Below are positions 51,245 through 59,346 of a stretch of 64,000 nucleotides of DNA, in pieces (position 1 is the first letter of the stretch; each line of letters begins with the position of its first letter). The stretch lies in NCBI GenBank assembly GCA_025920705.1, contig JAPDLJ010000001.1, positions 1-64,000 of the forward strand, given 5' to 3'. Origin of the DNA: Candidatus Jingweiarchaeum tengchongense (GTDB lineage Archaea; Nanobdellota; Nanobdellia; Jingweiarchaeales; Jingweiarchaeaceae). Position numbers and translations under genes: made by a program. The notes beneath the pieces were generated by a model that searched no databases, had not been told where the DNA came from, and saw only the letters and a list, made by a program, of their open reading frames with translations.

Positions 51245-52903
51245 CTACCAATAAATAGTATAATTTATATTTTTAGCTTTTTCGTATTCTGAAATAAGGT
51301 CTTTTTTACTCACCTCTGTTTTTATGATGTTCCACGGAAGTACTTCAGCAAATTCTCTTTTTCTGAGATAGAACCTTAAGCTCCTCTTGTTCAATTTGAG
51401 TGCTTTATACCATGCGTCCAAATCATTCCCAAGTTTGTATGCATCATAAAGAATTTTACCTGCGATTCTGTCACCCCTAACCAGAATACCCTCAATGACA
51501 AGTTGTTCTTTTGTCATTAGTTCCACTTTTGTATTTTTCATTTTTCCTACTTTACTTTTTATAAAATTGATTTTTTTCATGTATTCGTTGTAACTTAATT
51601 GTCTATCCCATTGAAAGGGAGTAAATGGTTTTTTAATGTGGCAATTTATGTGAAGGATTAATTTTATTCCTTTTCCACCATACTCATCCAATTTCTTTCT
51701 AACTTTTTTTATGAGATCTGCTAATTCTTCTAGGTCTTTTTTTGTTTCGAATGGAAATCCTATAATTAGGAATAATTGTAATTTTGGAATTCCCATTTTA
51801 ACAAACATTTTAATTGAGTTAAACAGTTGATCATCGCTAATCATCTTATTTATCTTATACCTCAATCTTAAACTTGTCTCCGGAGCAATCGTGAATATGT
51901 CATTGTCTATAAGCTCCAAAAATGATGCTGAAAGCATATCCGCACGTTGTGATCCAACAATTATCTTATATCCCATTCCCTTAAGCTTTTTCAATACATA
52001 CAAAATGTCTGGATGTGCATCTTCTGATGGAGCAATCAATCTTATTTTATCTGTGTAATTTCTCAATTTTCTTGCTATTTTTATGATGATCTCTTTCTTT
52101 CTGAAACGTTGAGGTCTGAACATATAACTCAACATACAAAATCTACACCCTCGATTACAACCTCTTGCGATTTCAATCGAACAAAGATTTGATTCAAGAG
52201 AAAAAGGAGAAACAATGAAATGTTGGAAATAGTTTATGTTGTTTGTATATCTTTTTTCTACTTTACTTGCAGCTGGCGCTATAGTTACTATTCTACTTAT
52301 TTTATTGTCGTTTGAATATTTGATCTTGTATAAGGATGGTACATAAACACCTTTTATTTTTGCGAACTCTCTCAAAATTTCACTTTTCTTTTTGTTTCTA
52401 TACTTTTTATACACTTTCAATAATTCTTTAATTGTATCTTCGGCCTCTCCTATTACAAATACATCAAAAAAAAGTGAAAGTGGTTCAGGGTTATATGATG
52501 CACATGTACCTCCGCCAATTATGATTGGTCTCTCTCTTTCACTTGCAAAGACCGGTATTCCGGTGTTTTCTAGTATTTTTAATATATTTGGATATAACAA
52601 TTCATAATGCAGCGTGAAACTGATAACTTCAAATTCTTTGAGTTTCGTCTGTGTTTCTATGGTTAATACTTCCTTCTCTTTTTTCTGTAAGAAGAATCGT
52701 TCACAAAAAGTATCTTTATCTCTGTTCAACAGAAAATAAATCAGCTGAAATCCAACACATAACATCCCATACTTGTATTCATCTGGATAACCATGGGCCC
52801 ATCTAATCAAATTTTTTCTTTTCAAAAGTGCAATCTTATTTTTAATATTAACTGGGTTACCTTTTTCTGATCTCAATAATTTCTTTAAATATTCCCTATA
52901 CAT
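51245..52903 (-). CDS. Radical-SAM protein with cobalamin-binding-like N-terminal domain
   Basis: 552 residues. The N-terminal half (about 35-160) resembles the B12-binding domain of BATS/TIGR03960-type radical SAM proteins: VISFTLHYELLYPNILKILE and PIIIGGGTCASYNPEPLSLF with VIGEAEDT. The cluster motif is EIARGCNRGCRFCMLSY (CxxxCxxC, about 245-255). Downstream are LIAPSEDAHPDI and FTIAPETSLRLRYKIN, typical of the barrel. It lacks the conserved B12 His of the DxHxxG motif as far as can be seen, so cobalamin binding is uncertain. The gene overlaps the amidohydrolase by 19 nt. Substrate unknown. Confidence 0.85.
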   Translation of the reverse strand: MYREYLKKLLRSEKGNPVNIKNKIALLKRKNLIRWAHGYPDEYKYGMLCVGFQLIYFLLNRDKDTFCERFFLQKKEKEVLTIETQTKLKEFEVISFTLHYELLYPNILKILENTGIPVFASERERPIIIGGGTCASYNPEPLSLFFDVFVIGEAEDTIKELLKVYKKYRNKKKSEILREFAKIKGVYVPSLYKIKYSNDNKISRIVTIAPAASKVEKRYTNNINYFQHFIVSPFSLESNLCSIEIARGCNRGCRFCMLSYMFRPQRFRKKEIIIKIARKLRNYTDKIRLIAPSEDAHPDILYVLKKLKGMGYKIIVGSQRADMLSASFLELIDNDIFTIAPETSLRLRYKINKMISDDQLFNSIKMFVKMGIPKLQLFLIIGFPFETKKDLEELADLIKKVRKKLDEYGGKGIKLILHINCHIKKPFTPFQWDRQLSYNEYMKKINFIKSKVGKMKNTKVELMTKEQLVIEGILVRGDRIAGKILYDAYKLGNDLDAWYKALKLNKRSLRFYLRKREFAEVLPWNIIKTEVSKKDLISEYEKAKNINYTIYW

Positions 52904-54129
52904 ATCTGCTCCCTTGCTTTTTTAAAATCTGAGATTATCCTTTTCTCATTTAGAAAAACTTTTTTATTTTTCATCAAAAATTTACCATTTACTAAAAGGT
53001 CTTCTGGTGCTGGTGACAATGAAATTATTTTTTTAATTAAAGATTGTTTTGAAAAAACATGGAATTTATTATTAAAAAATACAAAATCGGCACTCTTACC
53101 CACTTCAATGCTCCCGACTTCTTTCTCTACACCCAAACATTTTGCAGCATCTATTGTTATCAAATCTAATAGTTTTTGGTGATCTAAATTGTAATGTTCA
53201 TATGAGAAATTAGCGATGCTAAGTAAATTACATGTTTTTCCAGTTGCTAAACCATCACTAGCCAAAGAAATTTTTATTCCCTTCTCTAAAAATTTTTTAA
53301 TAGGTGGTAATTTGTTTTTTAGAAAAACATTTGAAATTGGACAAAACGAAACATTTGCGTTATTCTTTTTAATGATCTGAATTTCATTCTCGTCAACGTG
53401 AACACAATGGACAAGTAGAGTCCTGGATGAAATAAGTTTGTAAGATTCCATCACTTCGATTGGGTATTCACCATAAACTTCTTTTACTTTTTTTCTTTCA
53501 TCAAGTGTCTCATTTATGTGAATGGTTAGGAAGATGTTGTCATATTCATAAAATTTTTCCGAAATCATCTCTAAAATTTTTTCGTTTAAGAAGGGTAAAG
53601 AATGGAGCCAAATGCCAACTTTTATATTATTTGAATTGAATTCTTCAAATGTTTTATCAAATTTCTCTGGAAAATCTTTTAAATAAGTGCTTAATTTGTC
53701 AGAAAGCATTATTGGATATCCAAGAAAAGCCTTAAGATTCGATTTTTTCACATTTTCCCAGTTTCTTGCTGCTACAAAGAGAGATGTACCTGATTTTATT
53801 AACTCAAGCAATGAGTAATTAACTGTGGAGTTTTGAACAAATTTTTTATTTTTCACCTTCTTCCACATTTCCTCAGTTTTTTTGATGTAGTCATCCAACT
53901 TCATCTTTTTAATTAATCCTTTATATATCGTTTCACCAAGATGGAAATGTGTGTTTATGAAACTCGGAAGGACAATTTTTTTATTAAGATCAATGACAAT
54001 CTTTGCTTCTGATTCAGAATAATTACCAACTTTTTTTATTTTACCATCTTCTATCAAAATATCTCCTTCTATTACTTCCCTCTTTTTGTTCTGTGTAACA
54101 ATAATTCCATTCTTTAATATGAAGTCCAT
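52885..54129 (-). CDS. Amidohydrolase, nucleoside/adenosylhomocysteine deaminase-like
   Basis: The 414-residue amidohydrolase-fold protein has the metal ligands NTHFHLGETIYKG (HxH), TIHINET (His), LVHCVHVDENE (His) and LASDGLATGKTCNLL (Asp). This layout, with the N-terminal DFILKNGIIVTQ strand, matches MtaD/SsnA/TrzN-type deaminases that act on methylthioadenosine, S-adenosylhomocysteine or guanine. The exact substrate is not decided. The gene lies between two radical-SAM genes, with overlap to one and 3 nt to the other, and near a dTMP kinase and Nudix hydrolase, so a purine- or SAM-derived substrate is attractive. Inference only. Confidence 0.88.
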   Translation of the reverse strand: MDFILKNGIIVTQNKKREVIEGDILIEDGKIKKVGNYSESEAKIVIDLNKKIVLPSFINTHFHLGETIYKGLIKKMKLDDYIKKTEEMWKKVKNKKFVQNSTVNYSLLELIKSGTSLFVAARNWENVKKSNLKAFLGYPIMLSDKLSTYLKDFPEKFDKTFEEFNSNNIKVGIWLHSLPFLNEKILEMISEKFYEYDNIFLTIHINETLDERKKVKEVYGEYPIEVMESYKLISSRTLLVHCVHVDENEIQIIKKNNANVSFCPISNVFLKNKLPPIKKFLEKGIKISLASDGLATGKTCNLLSIANFSYEHYNLDHQKLLDLITIDAAKCLGVEKEVGSIEVGKSADFVFFNNKFHVFSKQSLIKKIISLSPAPEDLLVNGKFLMKNKKVFLNEKRIISDFKKAREQICIGNI

Positions 54130-54132
54130 AAT

Positions 54133-55188
54133 TCACCTATGGATTGGCACGTATACAGTACACAAATACAATTCATGCACATTCCATTTTTTTGGTACAA
54201 AAATTTCAGTACTTTTAACTTCATCTGTCTGGAGAAAACAAAGTGGATCTGGCCCGTCAAAATGACCATATTCTAAATAAGAAGAACCAGCGCATCCTCC
54301 TTTACATTGTTGATAGATACTGCAGTTTATACATTTACCCCTTGGATTTCTTTCTCTAATTCTCTTGAAGATTTCCGAGTTCATTATTTCATCGATTGCT
54401 TTTTCTTTGATATTCCCACCACTTTCTTTGAGATATATACATGGACTTACCTCACCATCTGGTTGGATCCTAAAAGAGTAAGTGCCACAAGGGCAGCCAG
54501 CGAATGCCCCCTTGATTCCTGCATATGCTCTGAAAATTGGGTCAGATATACTTACTGTATCCATGCTAAGGGAAGCAAGGAATTGGTAAACTTTTTTTAA
54601 TGTTTCCTTATCCAACCTTAATTTTTCTATCATCTCTTCTCTACCAGTTGGTCTATATCTATTTATCCTCCAAGAATCAACTCTGAGTTTCTTACAAAGT
54701 TCATACATTTTTTCTAATGTTTTGATGTCAGAGTTCAATTTTGTTATGCAGGTAACTATCTCTACCTTTACACCATTTTCAACGAGTTTTTTAATCGTCT
54801 CTGTTGCTTTTTTGAAAGTCCCATTTACTCCTCTAAACCAATCATGTCTCCTCGCATCTGGAAAATCTAAGGAAACCCCGATGTCGTGAAATAGATTTAA
54901 GTTATGTTTTATTAATGAAAAGGTTGTTCCATTGGTCGTCAATGAAATTTTTATTTTAGAATTTTCAGCAATATATTTGCAAAGAGGAATAAAATCTCTT
55001 CTCAGTGGACATTCACCTCCACCAAAATTAATTGCAACCGTACCTGCACTTTTTAATTTTTTAACCACTTGTTTTGACTCTTCAAACGTGAGCTCATTCC
55101 TTCTAATGATGCCAGAATTGTTATAGCAATGTCTGCATCTAAGATTGCACAAATTAGTGAATGACCATCCGGCTATTAACATGGTCAA
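54133..55188 (-). CDS. Radical-SAM/SPASM-domain maturase
   Basis: 351 residues. The SAM cluster is FTNLCNLRCRHCYNNSG (CxxxCxxC, about 14-21). It also has INFGGGECPLRRDFI and ISLTTNGTTFS. The C-terminal SPASM domain has two extra Cys sets: GCPCGTYSFRIQPDGEVSPC and CINCSIYQQCKGGCAG. Such enzymes modify peptides (thioether or other crosslinks) or make cofactors (heme d1/AhbC group). No obvious small precursor peptide gene is adjacent, so the substrate is open. It heads the minus-strand run that continues to 50196, and is divergent from the CARF-like gene. Confidence 0.9.
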   Translation of the reverse strand: MTMLIAGWSFTNLCNLRCRHCYNNSGIIRRNELTFEESKQVVKKLKSAGTVAINFGGGECPLRRDFIPLCKYIAENSKIKISLTTNGTTFSLIKHNLNLFHDIGVSLDFPDARRHDWFRGVNGTFKKATETIKKLVENGVKVEIVTCITKLNSDIKTLEKMYELCKKLRVDSWRINRYRPTGREEMIEKLRLDKETLKKVYQFLASLSMDTVSISDPIFRAYAGIKGAFAGCPCGTYSFRIQPDGEVSPCIYLKESGGNIKEKAIDEIMNSEIFKRIRERNPRGKCINCSIYQQCKGGCAGSSYLEYGHFDGPDPLCFLQTDEVKSTEIFVPKKWNVHELYLCTVYVPIHR

Positions 55189-55263
55189 AATATTTTTTGT
55201 ACTGTATATTTAAATATTTTACCATTAAATTTTTTATTAAGAAAAAACATATTTTTAGCAGAA

Positions 55264-55995
55264 ATGGAGAACATATTAGCAATATTTGTCAGTGTGGATT
55301 TGAATAGAAATTTGTACGGTATAAGTAAATATATTGGAGAAAAAAAGATAGAGAAGGTTTATCTGCTTTACAATAAATTGAATAACTTCTTTGGAAGAAA
55401 TTCAAGAGAGATCACAGATATTATTCAAGAAAAGTTGAATGGGATTATTGAATGCGAAAAATTTCCAATAAATCCAGAATCATTCGAAGAATGTTTTAAA
55501 GAACTTTATAAATTGATTAAAAAAGAAAGAAACAAAACCATTTATGTTGACGTTTCTTCAACCACTAAATCAGCTACAGTTGCCACATTTTCTCTTGCAT
55601 CAGTATTCAACATCATACCGTACATCGTGATTCCTGAAGAAAATAAAGAGACAAGTGAGGCATATATAAAAGTATTGAAAAAAATGAAGTATAGAAAAGG
55701 TATTGCGCTCTATGAAATACCAATTATCAAGAATGAAAAGATAATGAATGATAAGGAAGCAATGGTCCTAAAAATTTTGAAGAAAAATAAGGGAAAAGTG
55801 GAAGGGATGGGAAAAATATTGCGTCTATTTGGTAAAAAGGTAACAAAAAAAGAATTGACAAAACTTGGATATCTTTTAGAGAAAATGGAGAAAAAGAACT
55901 TGATAATTACAAAAAAAGAGGGAAGGATAGTAATCATCAAAATGACTCATTTTGGTAAACTTATAAGTGAGACGATACTAGAAGCAATGGAATAA
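55264..55995 (+). CDS. CARF-like domain protein with winged-helix C-terminus
   Basis: 243 residues. The N-terminal Rossmann-like domain begins NILAIFVSVDLNRNLYGISK and contains IYVDVSSTTKSATVATFSLA (about 93-112). The D-S-S/T-x-T-K pattern resembles the nucleotide-binding loop of CARF/DUF6293 (HFX_2341-like) regulators; Csa3 has DITGGRK there. The C-terminal 90 residues look like a winged helix (KEAMVLKILKKNKGKVEGMG, then LGYLLEKMEKKNLIITKKEG and TKKEGRIVIIKMTHFG). CARF-wHTH proteins usually sense cyclic oligoadenylates or other nucleotides. No cas gene or CRISPR array is in the window, so a host stress or nucleotide-signal role is inferred. Confidence 0.75.
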   Translation: MENILAIFVSVDLNRNLYGISKYIGEKKIEKVYLLYNKLNNFFGRNSREITDIIQEKLNGIIECEKFPINPESFEECFKELYKLIKKERNKTIYVDVSSTTKSATVATFSLASVFNIIPYIVIPEENKETSEAYIKVLKKMKYRKGIALYEIPIIKNEKIMNDKEAMVLKILKKNKGKVEGMGKILRLFGKKVTKKELTKLGYLLEKMEKKNLIITKKEGRIVIIKMTHFGKLISETILEAME

Positions 55996-56022
55996 ACTTT
56001 ATTATACACGATTTACCGAAAG

Positions 56023-56056
56023 ATATTTAAATAAAAAGTTATTACTTTAAAGTAAT
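56023..56056 (+). promoter_or_regulatory. TATA box and start-site palindrome before surface-protein gene
   Basis: TATA atatttaaat (56023-56032) lies about 28 nt before ATG 56055, indicating a leaderless transcript. Right after it, 56041-56056 is a perfect 16-bp palindrome (attactttaaagtaat) covering the likely transcription start and the first bases of the ATG. It could be an operator for the winged-helix protein encoded just upstream. Confidence 0.45.
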
Positions 56057-57278
56057 GATAAAGAAATGCATTTTTTCAATCGTAATTTTATTACTCTTGA
56101 TTACTCCAGCGTGTGCTGTAAACTTCAAGCTAATTGATATCTCAACTGAAAGTGATGTAGTTCCACCTGGAAAGATATTCCTAACGAAATTGGATATCAA
56201 AAATTTCGACACGAGAAGTGCATATGTGTTCGTGAAATTCAAAGTGAACGATGATGTTTATGAGCAGGGACAGATTCTATACTTGCCTTCACTAGTTGAG
56301 ATTTTTCCAGCATTTTATGTACCCGCACCAAAAGAGCCTGGTTTTTTCAAATTAGAAGCGATTATCTATGATTACCAGAATTCATCGAATGTTTCTAAGA
56401 TGATGATCGTAAAGCCACTCATGTATGACTTCGCAGTAAGCCTTTATCCAATAAAAAATGGTACTTTTTCTGGTGAGAATACCTCATTTGTGCTTGAAAT
56501 GGCGAACATCGGTAATTATAATGATGTGTATACGATTGACCTATACGGTTGGGATAATTTTAAAATTGAAAATAGTAAAGTGAGCTTATATGCGAATTCT
56601 AAAAAAGATATAAGAATAGACGTCTATGTACCTCCTGAGACAAAGAAAGGAATTTACACAATAAGCGCGAAGGTCTGTTCGATAACAACACAAGTTTGTA
56701 AGATTGTGGAATCAAATTTATCTGTTGTGGCTTCAGAAAAAGAACAGAATATCGTGAGACTTGAGCAAACCACAAGTATAATAAAAAAAGATGAGAAAGC
56801 AATTTTTTCTTTCAGCATAAGAAACAAAGGAAATAGCAACAAGAACTACCTTATTCTCGTTGAACCAGCTCTTCCAGAAAATGAAACATGGGATGGGGAA
56901 TTAAAAATTGAACCCAATTCGTTTGTATTAAAGCCAAATGAAGAAATGAAGATTGGAGTTGAAATTGAGCCGAAGAAAATTGGAAATTTCAGCTTTTCTT
57001 ACCAGATATTTTCAAATGGTGTGATGATAGATGATGGAGTGCTTTCATTTGAATCAGTTGAAGTAATACCAATTGGATATGCTATAGCAAATATCTTCAA
57101 GCCATCCCCGACATCAATCTTAATTGCGCTTGTTTTAATCATTGCCATATTATTATACCTAAGATGGAGGGGAGTAATTTTTAAATCAAAGGGAGAATTA
57201 GTGGGTGAGCTTGAACCAATTACTGAGGAAAATGAAAAAACAGAAGAAACACCAATAAATTTCCCGCAAGAAAAATAA
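56055..57278 (+). CDS. Anchored surface protein with NEW3/CARDB-like domains
   Basis: The 407-residue protein has a signal peptide (IFSIVILLLLITPACA), about three beta-sandwich domains of the COG1361/NEW3 type (FKLIDISTESDVVPPG, FVLEMANIGNYNDVYTID, FSFSIRNKGNSNKNYLI), then a C-terminal membrane helix (SILIALVLIIAILLYLRW, about 352-370) and a 35-residue acidic cytoplasmic tail. Topology: outside to inside with a short tail. It resembles a single module of the larger surface proteins at 15-36 kb, but without coiled coil or ATPase. It precedes endA by 34 nt on the same strand. Confidence 0.88.
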   Translation: MIKKCIFSIVILLLLITPACAVNFKLIDISTESDVVPPGKIFLTKLDIKNFDTRSAYVFVKFKVNDDVYEQGQILYLPSLVEIFPAFYVPAPKEPGFFKLEAIIYDYQNSSNVSKMMIVKPLMYDFAVSLYPIKNGTFSGENTSFVLEMANIGNYNDVYTIDLYGWDNFKIENSKVSLYANSKKDIRIDVYVPPETKKGIYTISAKVCSITTQVCKIVESNLSVVASEKEQNIVRLEQTTSIIKKDEKAIFSFSIRNKGNSNKNYLILVEPALPENETWDGELKIEPNSFVLKPNEEMKIGVEIEPKKIGNFSFSYQIFSNGVMIDDGVLSFESVEVIPIGYAIANIFKPSPTSILIALVLIIAILLYLRWRGVIFKSKGELVGELEPITEENEKTEETPINFPQEK

Positions 57279-57312
57279 AGTTTAATAACTACTTCTTCTT
57301 TTTCTTATTAAC

Positions 57313-57831
57313 ATGGTGAAAGGGATACTGGTAGACAAAAAAGTAATCGTTGAAAATGAAGAGGATGCCAACACAATCTATAATAGAGGTAAGTATGGTG
57401 TAATAAAAAACAGAAAGCTTGAACTCTCCTTGGTTGAAGCATTATATCTGATTGAAAAAGGTGATTTGGAAGTTTACGATGAAAATGAGAATAAATTAGA
57501 ATTCAAAGAATTTATGAAAATAGCAAGTGAAAGAATTCCAAGATTTTACACAATATTTTCTGTTTATCGAGACATTAGATCAAGAGGTTACATCACGAAA
57601 ACAGCACTCAAATACGGTGCTGATTTCAGGGTATACGAAAGGGGTGCTGAGCCAGGAAAAGAGCATGCAAAGTGGATTTTATACTGCGTGCATGAAAGTG
57701 AGGAGTTTGATTGGAAGAAATTTAGCAGTATGAACAGAGTTGCGCATAGTGTAAGAAAAACATTATTAATAGGTGTTGTCGATGATGAAGGGGATGTAAC
57801 TTATTGGAACACAACTTGGTTGAAACCGTAG
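57313..57831 (+). CDS. endA: tRNA-splicing endonuclease EndA
   Basis: 172 residues, the size of the homotetrameric (alpha4) archaeal enzyme. Catalytic residues can be seen with spacing as in M. jannaschii EndA: Tyr108 (ADFRVYERG), His118 (GKEHAKWIL) and Lys149 (AHSVRKTLLIGVVD). It cleaves the bulge-helix-bulge motif in intron-containing pre-tRNAs. The fold is N-terminal mini-domain plus catalytic C-terminal domain. The gene's TAG abuts the ribosome site of Ham1. Confidence 0.96.
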   Translation: MVKGILVDKKVIVENEEDANTIYNRGKYGVIKNRKLELSLVEALYLIEKGDLEVYDENENKLEFKEFMKIASERIPRFYTIFSVYRDIRSRGYITKTALKYGADFRVYERGAEPGKEHAKWILYCVHESEEFDWKKFSSMNRVAHSVRKTLLIGVVDDEGDVTYWNTTWLKP

Positions 57832-57836
57832 GTGAT
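57831..57836 (+). promoter_or_regulatory. Ribosome binding site for Ham1 without standard start codon downstream
   Basis: ggtgat is placed 5-6 nt before ATA 57842. An ATG (57835-57837) overlaps the site itself and reads a different frame that stops after 12 codons. The first ordinary in-frame start (TTG 57860) is far and would delete the first strand of the protein. Confidence 0.7.
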
Positions 57837-57841
57837 GAAAA

Positions 57842-58399
57842 ATAAAGAAAATTTATTTTTTGACTGGGAATAAAGAAAAATTTAAGGAAGCAAGTTCAAT
57901 ATTGGAAGCATATGGCGTATGTTTGGAACAAGTTAGTCTAGATATAAGGGAAGTACAGGAAATAGACGTTGAGGTCGTGACAAAGAAGAAAGCAGAGGAA
58001 GCAGTTAAACGACTTAGAAAACCTGTGATCGTTGAAGATACTGCACTTTATTTGAGAGCATTGAATGGATTTCCAGGTGCATTGATTGATTGGATGTTAA
58101 AAAGTATTGGGAACAATGGAATCATCAGGATCGTGAATGAATTTAAAGAAAGGAAAGCGATGGCTGTGACTTGTGTTGCGTTTTGCAAACCAGGAAAAAA
58201 ACCAGTCACTTTTGTCGGGGAGATAAACGGGAAAATAGCAAAGAAAGCAAAGGGTAAAGGTTTTGGCTGGGATCCAATATTCATACCAACTGGTCACAAA
58301 AGGACATTTGGTGAAATGAGTAAAAAGGAGAAGAATAAGATTTCAATGCGCAGAATTGCACTAGAAAAATTTGCCAAGTGGTTTCTAAGAGCCAGGTAA
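57842..58399 (+). CDS. rdgB: XTP/dITP pyrophosphatase (Ham1/RdgB), unusual start
   Basis: Hydrolyses non-canonical purine nucleoside triphosphates (XTP, dITP) to keep them out of nucleic acids. Signature: IYFLTGNKEKFKEA (substrate-binding first strand), VEDTALYLRALNGFPGALI, GWDPIFIPTGHKRTFGEMSK and the terminal NKISMRRIA. The protein needs the KKIYFL strand, which begins right after ATA 57842. No ATG, GTG or TTG in frame lies between an upstream TGA and this point; TTG 57860 would lose the strand. With ATA the length is 185 residues. The alternative is one extra base in the five-A run 57838-57842: removing one A joins ATG 57835 to give MKIKKIYFLTGN. Coordinates use the ATA start. Confidence 0.9.
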   Translation: MKKIYFLTGNKEKFKEASSILEAYGVCLEQVSLDIREVQEIDVEVVTKKKAEEAVKRLRKPVIVEDTALYLRALNGFPGALIDWMLKSIGNNGIIRIVNEFKERKAMAVTCVAFCKPGKKPVTFVGEINGKIAKKAKGKGFGWDPIFIPTGHKRTFGEMSKKEKNKISMRRIALEKFAKWFLRAR

Positions 58400-58404
58400 A
58401 ATGA

Positions 58405-58980
58405 ATGAGGAAAATAATACTTGCGTCCAGTTCTCCAAGAAGAATTGAACTATTGAAAAAGCTCGGTATAAAATTTGATGTGATTCCAAGTAGAATCAGG
58501 GAAGCTGAAATTAAGATTAGAGACCCAATTAAATTTGCGAAGGAGCTAGCAGTCAGAAAGGCAAAAAGTGTTGCAAGGAAAGTTAAGAATGGAATCGTGA
58601 TTGGTGCTGATACTGTTGTTGTTCTTGATAGAGAGATAATTGGTAAACCAAAGAATGAGGAAGATGCAAAACAGATTTTAAAAAAATTGAGTGGTAGGAC
58701 ACACAAAGTTATCACAGCTTTGGCTGTAATTGATGCAAAAACAAAAAGGTTGGTCTGCGATGTTGAAATCACAAAATTGAAGTTCAGAAAAATGAGCGAG
58801 GAGAAGATAAAAGAATACGTAAAAAGTGGGGAAGGAATGGACAAGGCAGGTGCATATGCAATCCAAGGTAAAGGTATCTCTTTTTTAGAAAAAATTGAAG
58901 GCTCCTATTCAAATGTAATTGGACTGCCAATTTCTAAATTAGTTAGGTTACTAAAAAAATTTAATATTGAAGTTAATTAG
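58405..58980 (+). CDS. maf: Maf-family nucleotide pyrophosphatase
   Basis: The 191-residue protein has Maf motifs: IILASSSPRRIELLKKLG (N-terminal substrate loop), GADTVVVLDREIIGKP and GRTHKVITALAVI, then GMDKAGAYAIQGKG and GSYSNVIGLP. Maf proteins remove canonical and modified nucleoside triphosphates (dTTP, UTP or methylated forms). Together with the adjacent Ham1 gene, 5 nt upstream, this forms a nucleotide-pool house-cleaning pair. The exact substrate subgroup is not settled here. Confidence 0.94.
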   Translation: MRKIILASSSPRRIELLKKLGIKFDVIPSRIREAEIKIRDPIKFAKELAVRKAKSVARKVKNGIVIGADTVVVLDREIIGKPKNEEDAKQILKKLSGRTHKVITALAVIDAKTKRLVCDVEITKLKFRKMSEEKIKEYVKSGEGMDKAGAYAIQGKGISFLEKIEGSYSNVIGLPISKLVRLLKKFNIEVN

Positions 58981-58993
58981 TATAAGAGGTAAG

Positions 58994-59344
58994 ATGGTCG
59001 AAATTACAATTGTTATGTTGTCGTTGGTCATTGAAATAATAATTTGGGGTGTCGTCGGTTATTTCTGGTCAAGAGACAAAAAAGAATCAATAATAAATGC
59101 TTTAATAATTGCATTTTTAGGTTCTTTGGGTATTGGATTAATTACAAATTATGTCGTATTAACAACTCAAAACATCATCTTTCTAGTCATCGGTTTTTTC
59201 CTGAGTTTGATTATGGTTCCTTTGATTAGTGGTGTCATTGTCTTTGGTGATCTTAGAATTACAGTCTATTCATGGATAACAGTGATGGTAATCAAGTTCA
59301 TACTTTTTTTCGTAGGTGTGAGTTTATTCATAAGAACAAGTTGA
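58994..59344 (+). CDS. Small four-helix membrane protein
   Basis: Unrecognised 116-residue hydrophobic protein. The start ATG 58994 (MVEITIVMLSLVIEII) is preferred because aagaggt (58984-58990) precedes it. Four helices at about 5-22, 33-52, 58-80 and 92-112 are separated by short loops with few charges. It follows maf by 13 nt on the same strand and converges on htpX with 2 bp between stops. Function unknown; similarity to small EamA/DUF-like or quality-control partners cannot be claimed. Confidence 0.6.
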   Translation: MVEITIVMLSLVIEIIIWGVVGYFWSRDKKESIINALIIAFLGSLGIGLITNYVVLTTQNIIFLVIGFFLSLIMVPLISGVIVFGDLRITVYSWITVMVIKFILFFVGVSLFIRTS

Positions 59345-59346
59345 CT

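Noticed and set aside
55264-55995. Csa3-type CRISPR regulator
   Set aside because: No cas genes or arrays nearby and the nucleotide loop is DVSSTTK rather than the Csa3 form; a CARF-like general regulator is the safer call.
57835-57873. Short frame starting at ATG 57835 as an independent leader peptide
   Set aside because: Only 12 codons, overlapping the ribosome site itself; more likely a trace of the normal ham1 start with a one-base difference.
58281-58844. 187-codon minus-strand frame opposite maf
   Set aside because: Hydrophobic shadow of the Lys-rich maf gene; Maf motifs on the plus strand are unambiguous.
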